The notes under the pieces are model-generated. The model was not told the DNA's origin, searched no databases, and saw only the letters and a list, made by a program, of their open reading frames with translations. A stretch of 64,000 nt of DNA, from contig NC_066835.1 of the NCBI RefSeq assembly GCF_001640805.2, forward strand, positions 7,682,227-7,746,226, in the 5' to 3' direction. How positions within the stretch are numbered: position 1 is the stretch's first letter; every line of letters begins with the position of its first letter. The position numbers and the translations under genes were made by a program. Of the stretch, positions 51,238 through 62,857 are shown one piece after another. This DNA comes from Lates calcarifer (Eukaryota; Chordata; Actinopteri; Centropomidae).

Positions 51238-51590
51238 AAGTGTCTACAGCCATTCTTGCAGTTATATGAGGCTGCCCTTACACAAAACTGAGCCTTATGC
51301 TAAATGCTAATGTCGGGGTGCAACAAGCTCAAAATGAAAATGTTACCACGCTTATGTTTAGCATGTACAATACTAAAGATGTCTGCCAGCTTAGCATGGT
51401 TACATTTCCTATGTAATGTTGAGGCTCAAGAGAATATCATGAGTTTTACGGGTATTTGTTCATAAACAGACCAGTTATCAGGACATTGCACTTAAAACCA
51501 CAAGCATCGACCTCATGGTGATGCCAGAAGAAAAATCAGGGGATCCCCAGAGTCAGTAGGATTTATCATCTGGGTACCATGATTTTTCAT
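51238..51590 (+). repeat. dispersed fish repeat (GGGGATC/ACCATGA-end family)
   Basis: GTCTACAGCCATTCTTGCAG, TGCTAAATGCTAATGTC, TTAGCATG, GTTTTACGGGTATTTGTTCATAAAC, CCTCATGGTGATGCCAGAAG and AAAATCAGGGGATCCCCAGA..TAGGATT occur in order. The series matches a well-known perciform repeat in plus orientation, moderately diverged. It ends at about 51590, where the hAT-like element begins. Confidence 0.68.
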
Positions 51591-52600
51591 ATCATTCATT
51601 CATATTTCGATATCAATATATATCACAATATAAAGTGAGATGTGAAGGTACCATGAGGTCAGTTTCAGGGCAGCCCCCTAAATGTCAACTATTTGATGCA
51701 TCAGTCAAAAGATCCTGATTCAACTCAGAATGTCAAGTTGTTACACTTTTTTTCTTTTTCTTTTTCTTTTTTTTTAGATGCCTCACAGTTCACACACAGA
51801 GCACTGCAAGAGAAACAGAGCGACAGGCTGGAAACTACACAACCACATCTTATCTTAAAATGACCACACCACAAAACTAACTGTGGAGTTAGATACCTGA
51901 TGAAAACAGAGGGCAGAGCGACAGTGCGATATGGGCAGTGTGACTCACTCCGATTCTCTCCGCTCCGGTGTCAGGTCGGAGCTGTATGCTAGTCGTGAGA
52001 ATGGACACAAGCAGAAAGTACTGGTGTTACGACGAGCATCTTAAAAGCATCTGAGAAAACTGAGCGATGACCAATACGCCAACTTTTTTATCTGCAGTGT
52101 CTCTGCTACATACATTTTATAGTGGCAGCCTGAATTATTGCTGCTGCTGCAATATTATGAATTTGCAAAATAACCGGTTGAGCTGAGAGGGAGAGAGAGA
52201 AAGAAGAGACAAAGAGAGCAATGAACTAGAATGAACTAGCTAACATTAAGTCAGATTTGTATTTGTATTTTCTACTGGGACAAATCCCAAATCCAGTTTT
52301 TATCAGCTGAGTCTGTCTCTATCTCTGTCTCTATCCGGCTCTCTGTACCTGTCAGTCCTCTGTCATTCAGGGCTGTGTCCATTGGGGCGTCGTCTTCAGC
52401 AACACTGTCGCTTGAGTTTTCATTAACATTTTCTATAATTTTCTCTTTCACCTTGCTCCTAACTCCTGACATACTGGTGTGTACAGCTGCAGTAACCAAA
52501 ACATTACCATGTGAGCTACTCCTGCACTCTGTGCGTCAAACTAACCTGACGTGGCTAGTTATATCGCGATATATATCGTTATATTGCCCAGCCCTACTTA
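51585..52600 (-). mobile_element. hAT-like DNA transposon remnant
   Basis: The minus-strand end AGTAGGGCTGGGCAATATAA plus ATATATATCGCGATATAAC resembles fish hAT termini (remembered CAGGGCTGGGCGATAT). The opposite end carries ATTTCGATATCAATATATATC, a related inverted subterminal motif. Inside, a 75-codon minus frame (52272-52499) is rich in acidic residues (VNENSSDSVAEDDAP), as are the N-termini of some hAT proteins. No BED finger or catalytic domain is present, so it is a truncated or non-autonomous copy. No target-site duplication was verified. Confidence 0.6.
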
Positions 52601-55175
52601 ACTCAAACTAGTGGACCAACTGACCAACTAAGACACAAACCAGCATACTGGCATCCCTAAAGCCAACTTGGTAGTATGGCAAACAACAACATATTTGACG
52701 TTAGGGAAAAATTATGGTAATACTTAAAATAAAAAATGTCGGTGATTGGTGGGAGACAGAATTGAAACAGTAGTCTCTCAGAGCTAACCCCCTATTCAGT
52801 CATCACTGACAAAAAACAGCAGCTGGCTACATGTGCACGTGTTAAAGATCCATTAAAATTCTTGAATACAGTGTAGAAATACAGATATAGATAAGTATGT
52901 ACAGATAAGTATTCTAAAGACAGATCTATTACATAACACACCATGACAAACCAGTTTATTCCCCACACGTGTGGAGGTGAGAGGAAGGAGAGATGGACAG
53001 TAGCAGACAACCGCTCTATCGACTCCTCCGCTCCAGGAATACAGAGTACAATTTGAGGTTTGGGAACAAGTCAGAGTCATGCTGACCTGCCTCTGTGGTT
53101 GCAGCTAGCGTCTCTCAGGACTTCTGACATCAAGCGCAAAGGCTGACAAGCTCCAGTTGAAGGCCGCCTCGCTGCTGTCCCGCTGTCTGTGATGCATTCC
53201 AAAAGGGAGAGGTGCAAAGGACACAAGGCAAGTGGAAATAATGTGGGATGGATTTATATTGACCCACACATCCAACCTTGTCATTCTTGCTGCTATTTAC
53301 TACTATTTAATGAGATCCTTTTGGATTTCACTCTTGTATTTAGATTTGCCTTTTTTTCTGGGTGAAGAGGTGGCCGTAACCGAGACCAGAATTTCACCTC
53401 AGTAATTAAAAAAAAAAAAAAAGATGTATCAACATCTCATTTAGAGCAGAGTGGATATTCTGCACACATCTTGCTTTTTGACTCTTGCAGCATTATGTAT
53501 AATACATGTCCATCATGGCCATTAAACATATTCTGTAGGCATGTGTATGTGGATATGTATATGAATGTGTCACCAAGCAAGTGTGTGTTGAAAAGGTGGG
53601 AGGATGCTGGCGTTTATGTACCAGAAACATATGTCAGCGCAAAACAAAAAATAAAATAAACAGCAACAACAACAACTTCTCCAAGGTTCTAATTACATGA
53701 CAAATGAGCGTTGTTTCCCAAAGTCACAGCACACACTCAGTGTCAGACTTTCCCAGCACCGATCATCTTGATGAGGCAAGGCAGGGCTGTTTTAAGATGA
53801 TGTTTATGCAGAGTATACGCAGCATATTATTCACACTGTGCTGGATCAAAAGGCTGATAGTTTAACTCTGCCAACTATTTGTCCTTGGTCCTCGAGCACC
53901 TTCTGAATGCAGCTCAGATATTAAGAGGAATACTGTTGACATTATAGACAGTAATATCCAATGAAGAGCACTTATACCCCAGGGATGGGTAACTCTGCAG
54001 TTGCCAGGAGCATCTCTCCACTGATTTGAAAAACTAAGATATATAACAAAGTACAATTTGATTAGAATAAAACCAGCTTCTGCCTCTCTTCGCCAAATAA
54101 CCTAAATACAACTGGTAAAATTATGAAAAAAATATTGTACCAATATCAGCTTATAAATCAGGGTGGTTCTGACAAAGAAGTAGGTTACTTAAGTTATCTG
54201 ACTGATGTCCCTTGAGGTTTGTTTTCACCTCCAGAGCGTGTTCAGAGTAACCAACAAAGAAACATTTTCCTAAATCCCTTAAACATCTCTCATTTCATAA
54301 CTGCATGAGCAATCAAAACCTTAAGTGTCTCAACAGCAAATGACTGCTTGCACAAACAAGATGATTTGAGAATAACAACAGTGGTGTTTTAGCAGGTGTG
54401 GGGAATAAACACAGTCTAATTAGGGCAGGACATGGGGAGATTGATGCGGAGACAGTCGAGAGATACAGCCACCTGTTTGTTTCCTCTCCATTTTCCGCTT
54501 CCAGTCCTTCTCAGCATCCTCTCCGCAATCACAGTCAAGGTTAAGATATTCAACTCTAATGAAAATCAGGAAGCTGACATCACGTCAAGCTGTATTTTAT
54601 CGTGCTGTGTCGTATTCCATCACAACAGCATAAAATCAACTGTCGTTTGACCTCTCTGGCATTGCTACAGCAGGGCTTTGGCAGATGAGTTGGAGAAAAA
54701 TAAGACACTGAAGAAAAAGAAGTAACCGGAGCAACTATGGAGCAGATTGTCATACTGACAAAAAAAGAAAAAAGAAACTTGATTGTTGATGACTGAGACT
54801 GTTACTGTCAAAATTACTAAAGGGCTATTAGCTTGCATTTTTTGGTGATGGGTTCCTATCAGGCTGCTAGATTAAGACTCCTTCCTCCCCACATAATCTC
54901 AAGTATTGACCCAAATAAACTAAGAAAAAGTCAGAATGATAAACAAGCAAGTTGAAAACATAAATTTTGAGTAGTCTAACCTAAGCCCAGGAGGCTGATA
55001 TATTGTTATGAATTAAAATGTCACCAATCTCGACACCCTTGCAGGTGATGGTGCACTGGCTAACATTTGAGGGGATGGGGAAGGCCCATAATGCAGACTG
55101 TGAAAATTAAACTGTCACTCACTTAACACCCTACGATTCACAGTTACACATTTTATGAATAACAATGACAGATTG
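52601..55175. other. non-coding stretch, nothing recognised
   Basis: Unique AT-rich sequence with a poly(A) at 53408-53422 and no convincing frame. A 75-codon frame on the minus strand near 52853 is short and unsupported. Confidence 0.5.
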
Positions 55176-55179
55176 CTGC

Positions 55180-55390
55180 AAGAGCATACCGGAAGATTTG
55201 ATGGCTCCTGAGTAATGAGAGTGGAGTTTGAATGAGTTACAGAAGCTGTTGATGCAGCATCATAAATTTTAAGCACAGCGAATTCCTCTGCTTGTGGCGT
55301 TTTAAATTTCAGATCATGGTACGATCATGATGCAATAAGCTCCTCACGAGTAAAATGATGTAATTGGGTTGAGAGTGCATGGCTCTTAAA
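55180..55390. promoter_or_regulatory. conserved-looking non-coding block
   Basis: Repeat-free sequence with TCCTGAGTAATGAGAG, GCATCATAAATTTTAAGC and a palindromic-looking CATGGTACGATCATGATG (about 55315-55333). No coding frame. Conservation is not established. Confidence 0.25.
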
Positions 55391-55770
55391 AAACATAAAA
55401 CTTTATTGATTCTCACAGATAAAATACTGAGTGCCAGCTGATTTGTGCTGTGTAGGAGGTTGGAGGTCAGCTCTAAGAGCTTCTTTGTGAAATTTGCAAG
55501 AAGAGTAAAGTAGAGGTAAAAAAATCAGACAGAAAGAGGAGGTGGATAAAATGACTGTAATTTGTCCAATGCTACACAACTGCAGGTCATGATTCTACAG
55601 GTCTCGATCTGCATATTTATCACCGGGAACATAAATCTGTTCTTCCATCTAAATCTGCTCATTCTTTGTGTTGTCGGGACAGGACTAATTTGGACAGCTA
55701 CTTATCACATACAGTTTTTTTTTGTCATTTTGGGTAGTTGTTGTAGTTTGGGTAGTTCTGGCAGAGTCAC

Positions 55771-56323
55771 ATGACAAAACTGACACTCCTCTCGTATCTT
55801 TCAATTAAATATTAAGGTTATAGCCAGCAGCTGGTTAGCTTAGCTTAGCATAAAGAACTGAAACGGGGGAAACTACTACCCTGGCTCTGTCAGCTTGTAG
55901 CAAAATCCACCTACTGGCACCTTTAAAGCTCATTAATTAACAAGTTATATATTATGTGTCTAATCTGCACGTGTACGTGTAAAAATAACAATTCACCATT
56001 TTATGTGGGGTTATGTGCTTGACTGTTTCTTGGCTCTGAGCCATTGCAACGTAACCAGCATAAAAAGGTGAATTATCAGTTTTCCTTTTCCCCCCAATTG
56101 TTTGCATTCAGTAAACAAATAAGATGCAGTGTGTTAATTAGTGAGCTCTAAAGGTTCTCATTATTAAATTTTGTTACCTTTAAACAAGCTTTCCAAGCTT
56201 TGTGCTAAGCTAAGCTAACCAGCTGCTGGCTGTAGCTTAATATTTAATCTATATCAATCTTCTCACATGACACTGACAGGAAACAAATAAGCATATTTCC
56301 CAAAATGTTGAACTACTCCTTTC
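55771..56323 (-). mobile_element. fold-back repeat with ~50-bp inverted arms
   Basis: The left arm (55804-55855: TAAATATTAAGG..CCAGCAGCTGGTTAGCTTAG..AAAG) is matched, inverted, by 56199-56249 (CTTTGTGCTAAGCTAAGCTAACCAGCTGCTGG..). The minus-strand start GGAGTAGTTCAACATTTTGG near 56323 and the interior CTGGCTCTGTCAGC, CCACCTACTGGCACCTTTAAAGCTCATTAATTAAC and CTTGACTGTTTCTTGGCTC follow a very common perciform repeat. A second diverged copy lies at 61168-61520. No coding frame; it behaves like a non-autonomous DNA element. Confidence 0.85.
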
Positions 56324-56635
56324 AGATTCAGTAGGCTTGAAACCAACTACGTTGTACAACATGTTGTTTGACTGCTAGAGGGTGCAAAAGAATCTTAGCA
56401 TCACTGATTCATCAAGGCTGCGTCATGCTGCCTCCTCTTTCCAAGAATTAAAATTAACCAGCTTTAACATGTTGTTGTGTTCTCAAAGCCATTACTGCAC
56501 ACACTTTTGGCGTTGCACTCAGTTACACAGCTTGAAAGCCTCTCACCTTCGCAAACCTAAAAAGCTAATTGCTGTGGAAAATGAGCACAACAGTCATATA
56601 GTTGGACAACACTAGTTACACTTCAGCCTGTCTGT
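56324..56635. other. spacer between repeats
   Basis: Nothing recognised. A 77-codon plus frame covers most of it, but repeats bound it on both sides and it has no other support. Confidence 0.5.
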
Positions 56636-56791
56636 ATGTCTTTAGGCTGTGGAAAAAAAAACCCACGCAGACACATGGAGAACACGCCAACTCCACACAG
56701 AAAGGCCCCAGTCAGGTGGTGGATCTGATCCCTGGAACCTCTCGCTGTGAAGCGACAGTGTCGACTAAACACTGAGCTACTGTGCCGCCCT
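56636..56791 (-). mobile_element. V-SINE (HE1/DANA-like) fragment
   Basis: Read on the minus strand it has GGGCGGCACAGTAGCTCAGT (polymerase III A-box region), CGCTTCACAGCGAGAGGTTC (B-box region), then CTTTCTGTGTGGAGTTGGCG, TTCTCCATGTG and GCGTGGGTTTT..CCACAGCCTAAAGACA. This order matches the tRNA-derived head plus the conserved central domain of V-SINEs as I remember them. The B box is degenerate and the 3' tail is absent, so it is an old 5' fragment. Confidence 0.75.
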
Positions 56792-56852
56792 GGACTCATA
56801 CAGTGTTTACATAATTGTAACAGTAGTGCATGTACCAACTGTGGTGCGTATT

Positions 56853-57187
56853 ACAGTGCTAAAACAATTTGTTGATTCACAAGATGACAGGAAATTAATC
56901 AGCAACAATTCTGATGATCAATTAATTTACCTAGTAATCCATCTGATGAAAATGTCAGACATGGCAGGTTTTAGACACTGAAATGTGAGGATTTGCTGCT
57001 TCACTATGTTTTACATTATTCTGTTGTCAATTGAATACCTTTAGATTTTGGTCTGTTGGACAAAGGTTTTTTGAGGATAGCACCTCTGAACTTGTGAAAC
57101 TTGAAACAATTTTTGCCACTTTATAGACTGAATTATTCTCAATTAACAGATTAATTGGTGATGACATAATCATTAGTTGCAGCCCTA
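56853..57187 (+). repeat. dispersed fish repeat, copy 2 (TTGCAGCCCTA-end family)
   Basis: GCTAAAACAATTTGTTGATTC, CAGGAAATTAATCAGCAAC, GATTTGCTGCTTCACTATG, TTTTGGTCTGTTGGACAAA, TTGCCACTTTATAGACTGAA and the terminal AATCATTAGTTGCAGCCCTA lie in the order of a repeat I recognise from perciform genomes. It is diverged but nearly full length. It shares the family with the shorter copy at 45600-45812. Confidence 0.72.
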
Positions 57188-57189
57188 CA

Positions 57190-58515
57190 TAGTAGCTACA
57201 ATGGTACAGGAAATCTAGAGTATGGACACACTCAGTTCATACACAGAGTTTTTTCTCCAGCATATCAGAGACCACTAATGACAAGCAGCAACCCAGGATT
57301 GATGGTGTGGAGCAGTGAATTCAGCTCTGATCCCTTGCCAGTGCACTCTGTTTTTTTGCAGAGATTTTTTTCCCCCCTCTGTCCTCCCGCCTTCCTCCTC
57401 CTCTCATTCTCTACCGCCATTATTCCCATGCTACTGTACAGCCACTGCACAGCTGAGTTTAAATCTCTGTCGAACTCTTAAGTGCTTATTAGAGAGTTCA
57501 AGAGCTTAGCTGGAGATGAAGCCGGATAGGATCGAGCGAATGTGCACGTATGTGTATGTGTCGGTGCGTGTTTGTTCACAAGAGGTCAAACAAAGGGAAT
57601 GTATGTGGCGTGCGTATGTTGTCTTAGTGCGTGTGCATGTGAGTAAGAAAATAAAGCTACTACAGGCCAAAATAAAAAGAGCAATGAGATCAGACGCCTC
57701 AAGGAACAATGGTAGGAGGAGAAAGAGGAAAGAGAGCATTTCTTATTCTCTCCTTATCTTCACTTGAACTCCACAAACCTCCCTTTCACATGCAAATGCA
57801 GCACTATTCAAAGAGAGGTCAACTTGTTCATCCTGTGTTTCACGCTCTGCACCCCCAATGAATAAAGATGCAGTTCAAACGTCCACTCCTCTATACATGC
57901 ACCACAAATGGTGATGGACATGCAGGAGCACATAAGAGGTCGGAAGACAGAGATTGCATGTGACATTAAACTGACTGTGAGGATAAAAGGGAGTCTTCGG
58001 CAAACCGCTCTCCTGTCGCAATGTCAGATAACACTTAGCAAATTGCTCCAAAGTAACACACTGACTATTCAGAGTGAGACAGGTCCTTTAAACTGCTCTT
58101 ACAGCATCTTTATGAGATCATCAGTGACAGTAAAAACAAAAAGGAATAAATAAGGCAATTCGCTGGTCGTTTCAGTGCAGTTATCAGCAGCTGCTGTTTG
58201 TTGACAGAAGAGGAGGGTGCAGGTGCTATTTTTTACATTTCACTTCCAATTTTGGCTGAAAATGTACATTAATAATTATGTAACAGGTGAAGAAAACACA
58301 GATACACAGTGATGGTGCCTGATGTATATTGTTGCAAGTCACATTTACATGATAATAAGCATAGGACTGAAGGTTAGGAGTAGGTGTAGTGTGTAATGAT
58401 TTCCCATTAGTTAGGGGCACCCCGCTGAAAAGAGTTGTATGATATCTTCTGTGGTTCTGAAAGGACCTCTCCTAAACTCTGAGAAAATAACCCTGATAAC
58501 ACCATCAGTGTTATC
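57190..58515. other. non-coding stretch, nothing recognised
   Basis: No gene or RNA is seen. Frames of 60-83 codons overlap on both strands, which is typical of chance. A purine-rich piece lies at 57714-57740. Confidence 0.5.
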
Positions 58516-58518
58516 AGG

Positions 58519-58577
58519 TACTCAACACTACAGGTCACATTCACCCATTTACAAACACATTAATATAGTGCTTGCTC

Positions 58578-58622
<45 letters not shown>

Positions 58623-58776
58623 CCGCACTCTAACACATGAATTCACACAACAGTGGTTTGCCATTGGGGGCAACTTGGGCATCTGTGTTTTGCCCAAGGA
58701 CACTTCAGCACGACTCAAACCACTAACCTTGTGAATGGTCGGCGACCCGCTCTAACTCCTGAGCCACAACTATCCC
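58519..58776 (-). mobile_element. tRNA-derived SINE interrupted by (TA)n
   Basis: On the minus strand it reads GTTGTGGCTCAGGAGTTAGAG (A box), GGTTAGTGGTTTGAGTCG (B box), TGAAGTGTCCTTGGGCAAAA and GATGCCCAAGTTGCCCCC. The (TA)n at 58580-58619 interrupts it. The tail AAATGGGTGAATGTGACCTG..TAGTG continues on the far side, which matches remembered fish SINE tails (GAATGGGTGAATGTGA..). The element looks intact in order but diverged. Confidence 0.75.
58580..58619. repeat. (TA)n microsatellite
   Basis: About 20 TA units, inside the SINE. Confidence 0.95.
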
Positions 58777-58844
58777 TGTTTGTCCCTGTCCTTCTGTAAA
58801 CAAAACCCCCCATAGGTAGATGTCAGTAGAAGTAACTTATTATG

Positions 58845-59160
58845 ACCCACAGTTCCATTTTATTGTTGGGTGACCTCTAGTGGTCATAGTAACTATGACG
58901 GGATCAAAGGGGGAAGACAGGTGATATTGTATAAAGAGCAACAAAGTCTGTGGTAGGATGACTGCATGTCTACTATGGTAGCCATGATGACAAGAGTCCT
59001 CTAACCTTAAGGTACTTATTTTAACCCAAAGCACAATCTTTTCCTTAAGCTAACCAAGTAGTTTTTGTATCTAAACCTAAAGAAAACTGTGACTGTTCCA
59101 CAAGCTTAACAGTGTGTTTCAACACTGAAGTCTGTCTTAGTTTTGACTGTCACAGTCAAC
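58845..59160 (+). repeat. dispersed fish repeat
   Basis: GACCTCTAGTGGTCATAGTA, ATGACGGGATCAAAG, GGAAGACAGGTGATATTGTA, AGTCTGTGGTAGGATGACTG, AACCTAAAGAAAACTGTGAC and TCAACACTGAAGTC occur in the order of a repeat I recall from perciform fish. No coding frame; ends are approximate. Confidence 0.58.
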
Positions 59161-59830
59161 TAACTACACAATTACAAGAATTTCTATTATAACAAAATAC
59201 AGCTGATAGCTATATATAAATAGACACCATCAAATGTGGTGGATGGACCAAACAATCAAGCTAAATAAATTCCTGCTTTTCTTAAGTTCCTTTCTAAACT
59301 CTCAGAGTTTATATTGTTTCATTATTTTTGTCAAGCATGGACAATATGCACATATTGTTATTATCTTATTGTACGCATTGAAGAAATTCAAAACTTAGGT
59401 ACAGTACGACACGATTAGAGAAAATATTGTGGAGCCACTGCACTGATGGTAAGCTGACTGAGAGTTTGAGTTTGCAGACATTTATCCAGGATAATCTCTA
59501 ATGGTTAATATGCATCAGCATCACTATGAAACTATTATCTCTGTGCAAAAAAATCTGACACACAAAATTATTCTCTAGTCTCAATTAGTCAAGTAACATA
59601 ACACATTACTTTTTGTTTCTATCTAAGGAATAACATTTTCATATTTGAGGACAGATCTTGACTTTTAAATCTGGATGACATCTGCAGGAATTAAAACTCT
59701 GCTTTTCATGCAACTTAATCATCTGCAAGGTTTTGCTAAGGTAATGAGTGATTAAATATTTTGAGCTATTTCAAATTTAAGTAATCCAATAATTAGTTTT
59801 GCACTTGGGCGTAACATTAAAATTGTTTAC
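59161..59830. other. non-coding stretch, nothing recognised
   Basis: AT-rich unique sequence with no recognisable feature. Confidence 0.5.
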
Positions 59831-60080
59831 CCTCGAGCTGTGTGTTCATATCCAACAGCATGTTTACAAAAAGATGTCTGACTGTCTTCACAGTTAGCAA
59901 ATATAACAAATACACAACAATCCCAGTGGACTGCATAGAGTACACTGATGAAATCTCTTTGATGACTGTCACATTTCCAGCAGCACTTCTCAATTTTTCA
60001 GCTGACATCATCTCAAATACTGGAATCATTTGCTCTATGGTTTGCTCTGTCACCACATTATGTACCCAAGCACCCTTAAA
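59831..60080 (-). other. candidate coding exon or fossil ORF, unidentified
   Basis: A minus-strand open block of about 250 bp is bounded by GGTTTTGCAAG (weak acceptor) and CTCGAGG|GTAAAC (possible donor). It reads in part VTEQTIEQMIPVFEMMSAEK and later a hydrophobic VVYLLYLLTV segment. The opposite strand is also open over the same bases (99 codons, 59842-60141), which reduces the significance of either frame. Unrecognised; possibly part of a decayed element. Confidence 0.15.
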
Positions 60081-60099
60081 CTTGCAAAACCCACCCACA

Positions 60100-60360
60100 T
60101 TCCCTTTTGATCAGAGCCACTCAAGATTAATTAAGCCATGATTTACTTTAAATAGGTCTGATTAGCACACTGATTATCTTTTTTTTTTTTCCTCCTCGGG
60201 AATACTAAATCAAAACCACACCTGGTCACTTTGCTTGTGCATGTGTGTGAGAGCTAGAGGAGAATCAGTCGACTAATGAGCACACATAGTGATTAAGCCC
60301 TTTCGCATTCAAATAATGATTAGCTCTCATTTAGACTGTGATGTACGCACACTTTCACGT
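60100..60360. promoter_or_regulatory. conserved-looking non-coding block
   Basis: AGATTAATTAAGCCATGATTT (about 60124), TGATTAGCACACTGATTATC, AGTGATTAAGCCC and AATAATGATTAGCTCTCATTT show repeated homeodomain-type ATTA cores within 250 bp. A poly(T) at 60180-60190 interrupts it. Inference only. Confidence 0.3.
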
Positions 60361-61167
60361 TACATGCTTGTTATGTTACAGTGTACATGCAACAGCAAGT
60401 TGTATTATTATTAATTAAAACTGTAAAATGATGTCCATCCAGCTTTTGTATTGTACATTAGGCTGCATTAGAAAAGTCACCATGCACATATTTTCTCATA
60501 ATTCCAATCTTATGGTGATTTGTCCCTGCTTAATAATCTGTGCTGCTCTGTCCAATGACCAGGTGACACAAAAGAATATGGAAATATTACTTGTTATACT
60601 CCACTTTGGTAAGGGTTGCCTCTGTGCAATTTGTTTACCCAGCATGTCCTCGTACTCACGTCTGTATAAACTACTTAAATCTATCTCTGTCTCTCGAGAT
60701 TCTCCTTGATATTTACTTTCTTGTTCATCTCATCTTATGTCAATGATATTCATCCCTTTCTCACATTTCAATCTGATCTCTTGTTTTTAATCTGTTTGTT
60801 CTAAACCTCATCCATTTTCCTTAACAGCCTTCAAGGTGTTTGCTTCTTCCTATTCTTTTTATTTATTTTCTTCATGTTATAACCCACAAAATAATATTTT
60901 TTCTGACAATTAAAAAAAATGAAAACAGACACTAAAATGGATGTTTGACTCTGTTTGGTGTGTCTGGTCCAGCCCCAGATGTTGATATGGGACATCAAGT
61001 TATTTGTTTTGGAGCTGCTTAGATGACAATCAGGATGCTGGCATTGTGGACACCATGTTGTACATCCACTGGTCAGCAATACAAAGTTTTTTTTATTTCA
61101 TCCACATTCTGTAGTGTTAATTCCCTTAGAGAAACAGAGGCATTTTTGAAAATACTCTTATTAGCTT

Positions 61168-61520
61168 CATTTCAGAGCTAAATGAAAAGGTCAGTACCAC
61201 TTTGATGTCTGTGTGTGAAATACCAAGCTAGAGCCAAGAGACGACCAGCTTAGTTCCAGCACCCACCTCCCAGTAAAATCATAACTTCTTGTATTTACAT
61301 TTATTTTTCTGTATGTATTAAACAAATGAGATACGACATGCTCTTTGGCATAACTTGGAGGTGGTGGCGGGTGGATTTTTTGGATTGTTTTCTTCAGACT
61401 GAGTCAGGTTAGCTGTTCCCTCATTTCCAATTCTTAATGCCAAGCTAAGCTAAAGTATGCCAGAGGGTTCTCACACACAAGCAAATAAGAACATTTCTTA
61501 AAATGTCACACTGTTCCTTC
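61168..61520 (+). mobile_element. diverged second copy of the fold-back repeat
   Basis: It opens with TTTCAGAGCTAAATGAAAAG, GTACCACTTTGATGTCTGTG and AGCTAGAGCCAAGAGACGAC. It closes with CCAATTCTTAATGCCAAGCT..AAGCAAATAAGAACATTTCTTAAAATG. These are the two ends of the same perciform repeat seen at 55771-56323. The middle is degraded or replaced. Inverted GTTAGC/TAAGC arms are weak here. Confidence 0.6.
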
Positions 61521-62857
61521 AACATTATAAAACTGGTTTGTACATTCATTCAAGTGAGCACTTGGTGATAGGTCTTCTCGCTTGTTACATCTGATAGATT
61601 AACTTATTATCACATGTTATAATATTCATATATCCATGCAGCACAAAAACTTGTACTTGTAATAAAATCTGAATTTCTTGCCACTGTTTGAGGCACAAAG
61701 ACAGGCCAACACACTGCTGAATGCTAGATTGTGAACCTCTTAAATTAAATAGCAGTCGATGATTATTGTGACCTCTGCGCTGACCCAGTCCCTGAACTAG
61801 AATTACCAACAACACTGGCCTGCATTTGCTAAATCATGGGTTTTTGTGTTTTTAACAGTAGAGATATTAGTGGGTTATGGAGCTGTGAGGGGAAGTAATT
61901 CATTTCAAGGACACTGTATTACATTGTATTGTAATCATGTCATAAATCCTTTTCTTGTTGTGGTTAAGAAGTTAAAATATGATCCGACACAGTGGCAAAA
62001 TAGGTTTCACACATCATTCAGAGACCAAAATACTCTTTAAACTCTCTCAAAGTTGAGTGTGAGTTAGCCCTTCACAGGAGGTAAAGCACCCCTAGAACTT
62101 TAATAATGGGACTGACAAGTAGAAGAAGAATGGATGACCATTTATCTTCAAACAGTTTGCCCTCTCGGTGGTGCAGTGACACAGCGGGGTACGTAATGAA
62201 GATGGTGTGAGACTGGACATCCCGTTTCAGACATGTGACTTGGTGTTAATGAGATTTTTTTGAGGGCCTGTGTCATTCCTGGTGCCCAGCATGTGTCTGT
62301 CAGTGGCTCAGAGGAGCCAGTAATGACATTCAGCAGCCTCGCTAAGGACCAGTGATTAACGGATTGAAGAAGCACTGGCATGTGGACATAAACGTTCAGT
62401 GCATAAAGCTGTGTCAAGATTCCACAATGTCCAGGGAGAACATATAGTCACTGCGCCTCTGCCTGTATCATAATGTCTTCATATTTACTAGAGCTCCTAC
62501 TCTGGAAATCATCTGATGAGGCTGAAATATGGACAGAAATTGAAGCAGAGTAGTGAGGAGGAAAGTGAGTGATGGAATGGCAAGAACATTAAGGATGCAT
62601 TTGGAGACTGCAAGGCACTGGCCTGAGAATAGAATACGACTTTACTGTCTACCCAAGGTGGGAAAAAAATGTCTTTTGCTCACCAAGACATAAAATCAGA
62701 ACAGAAAAATGACATATTAAAGATAAAATTAGGTGTCCATTTGGGTTATTGCCTCTGACAAAATGAGTGTCTAAATCATCAAGATATTACATAAGAGATT
62801 ACTCACCAGTGTGAGTCATCCAAAATAAAAAAGGTTGTGATTTTTACACTCTGATAT
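61521..62857. other. non-coding stretch, nothing recognised
   Basis: Unique sequence; no gene recognised. The block at about 62120-62440 is GC-richer and repeat-free, with an 89-codon minus frame that lacks other support. Confidence 0.45.
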
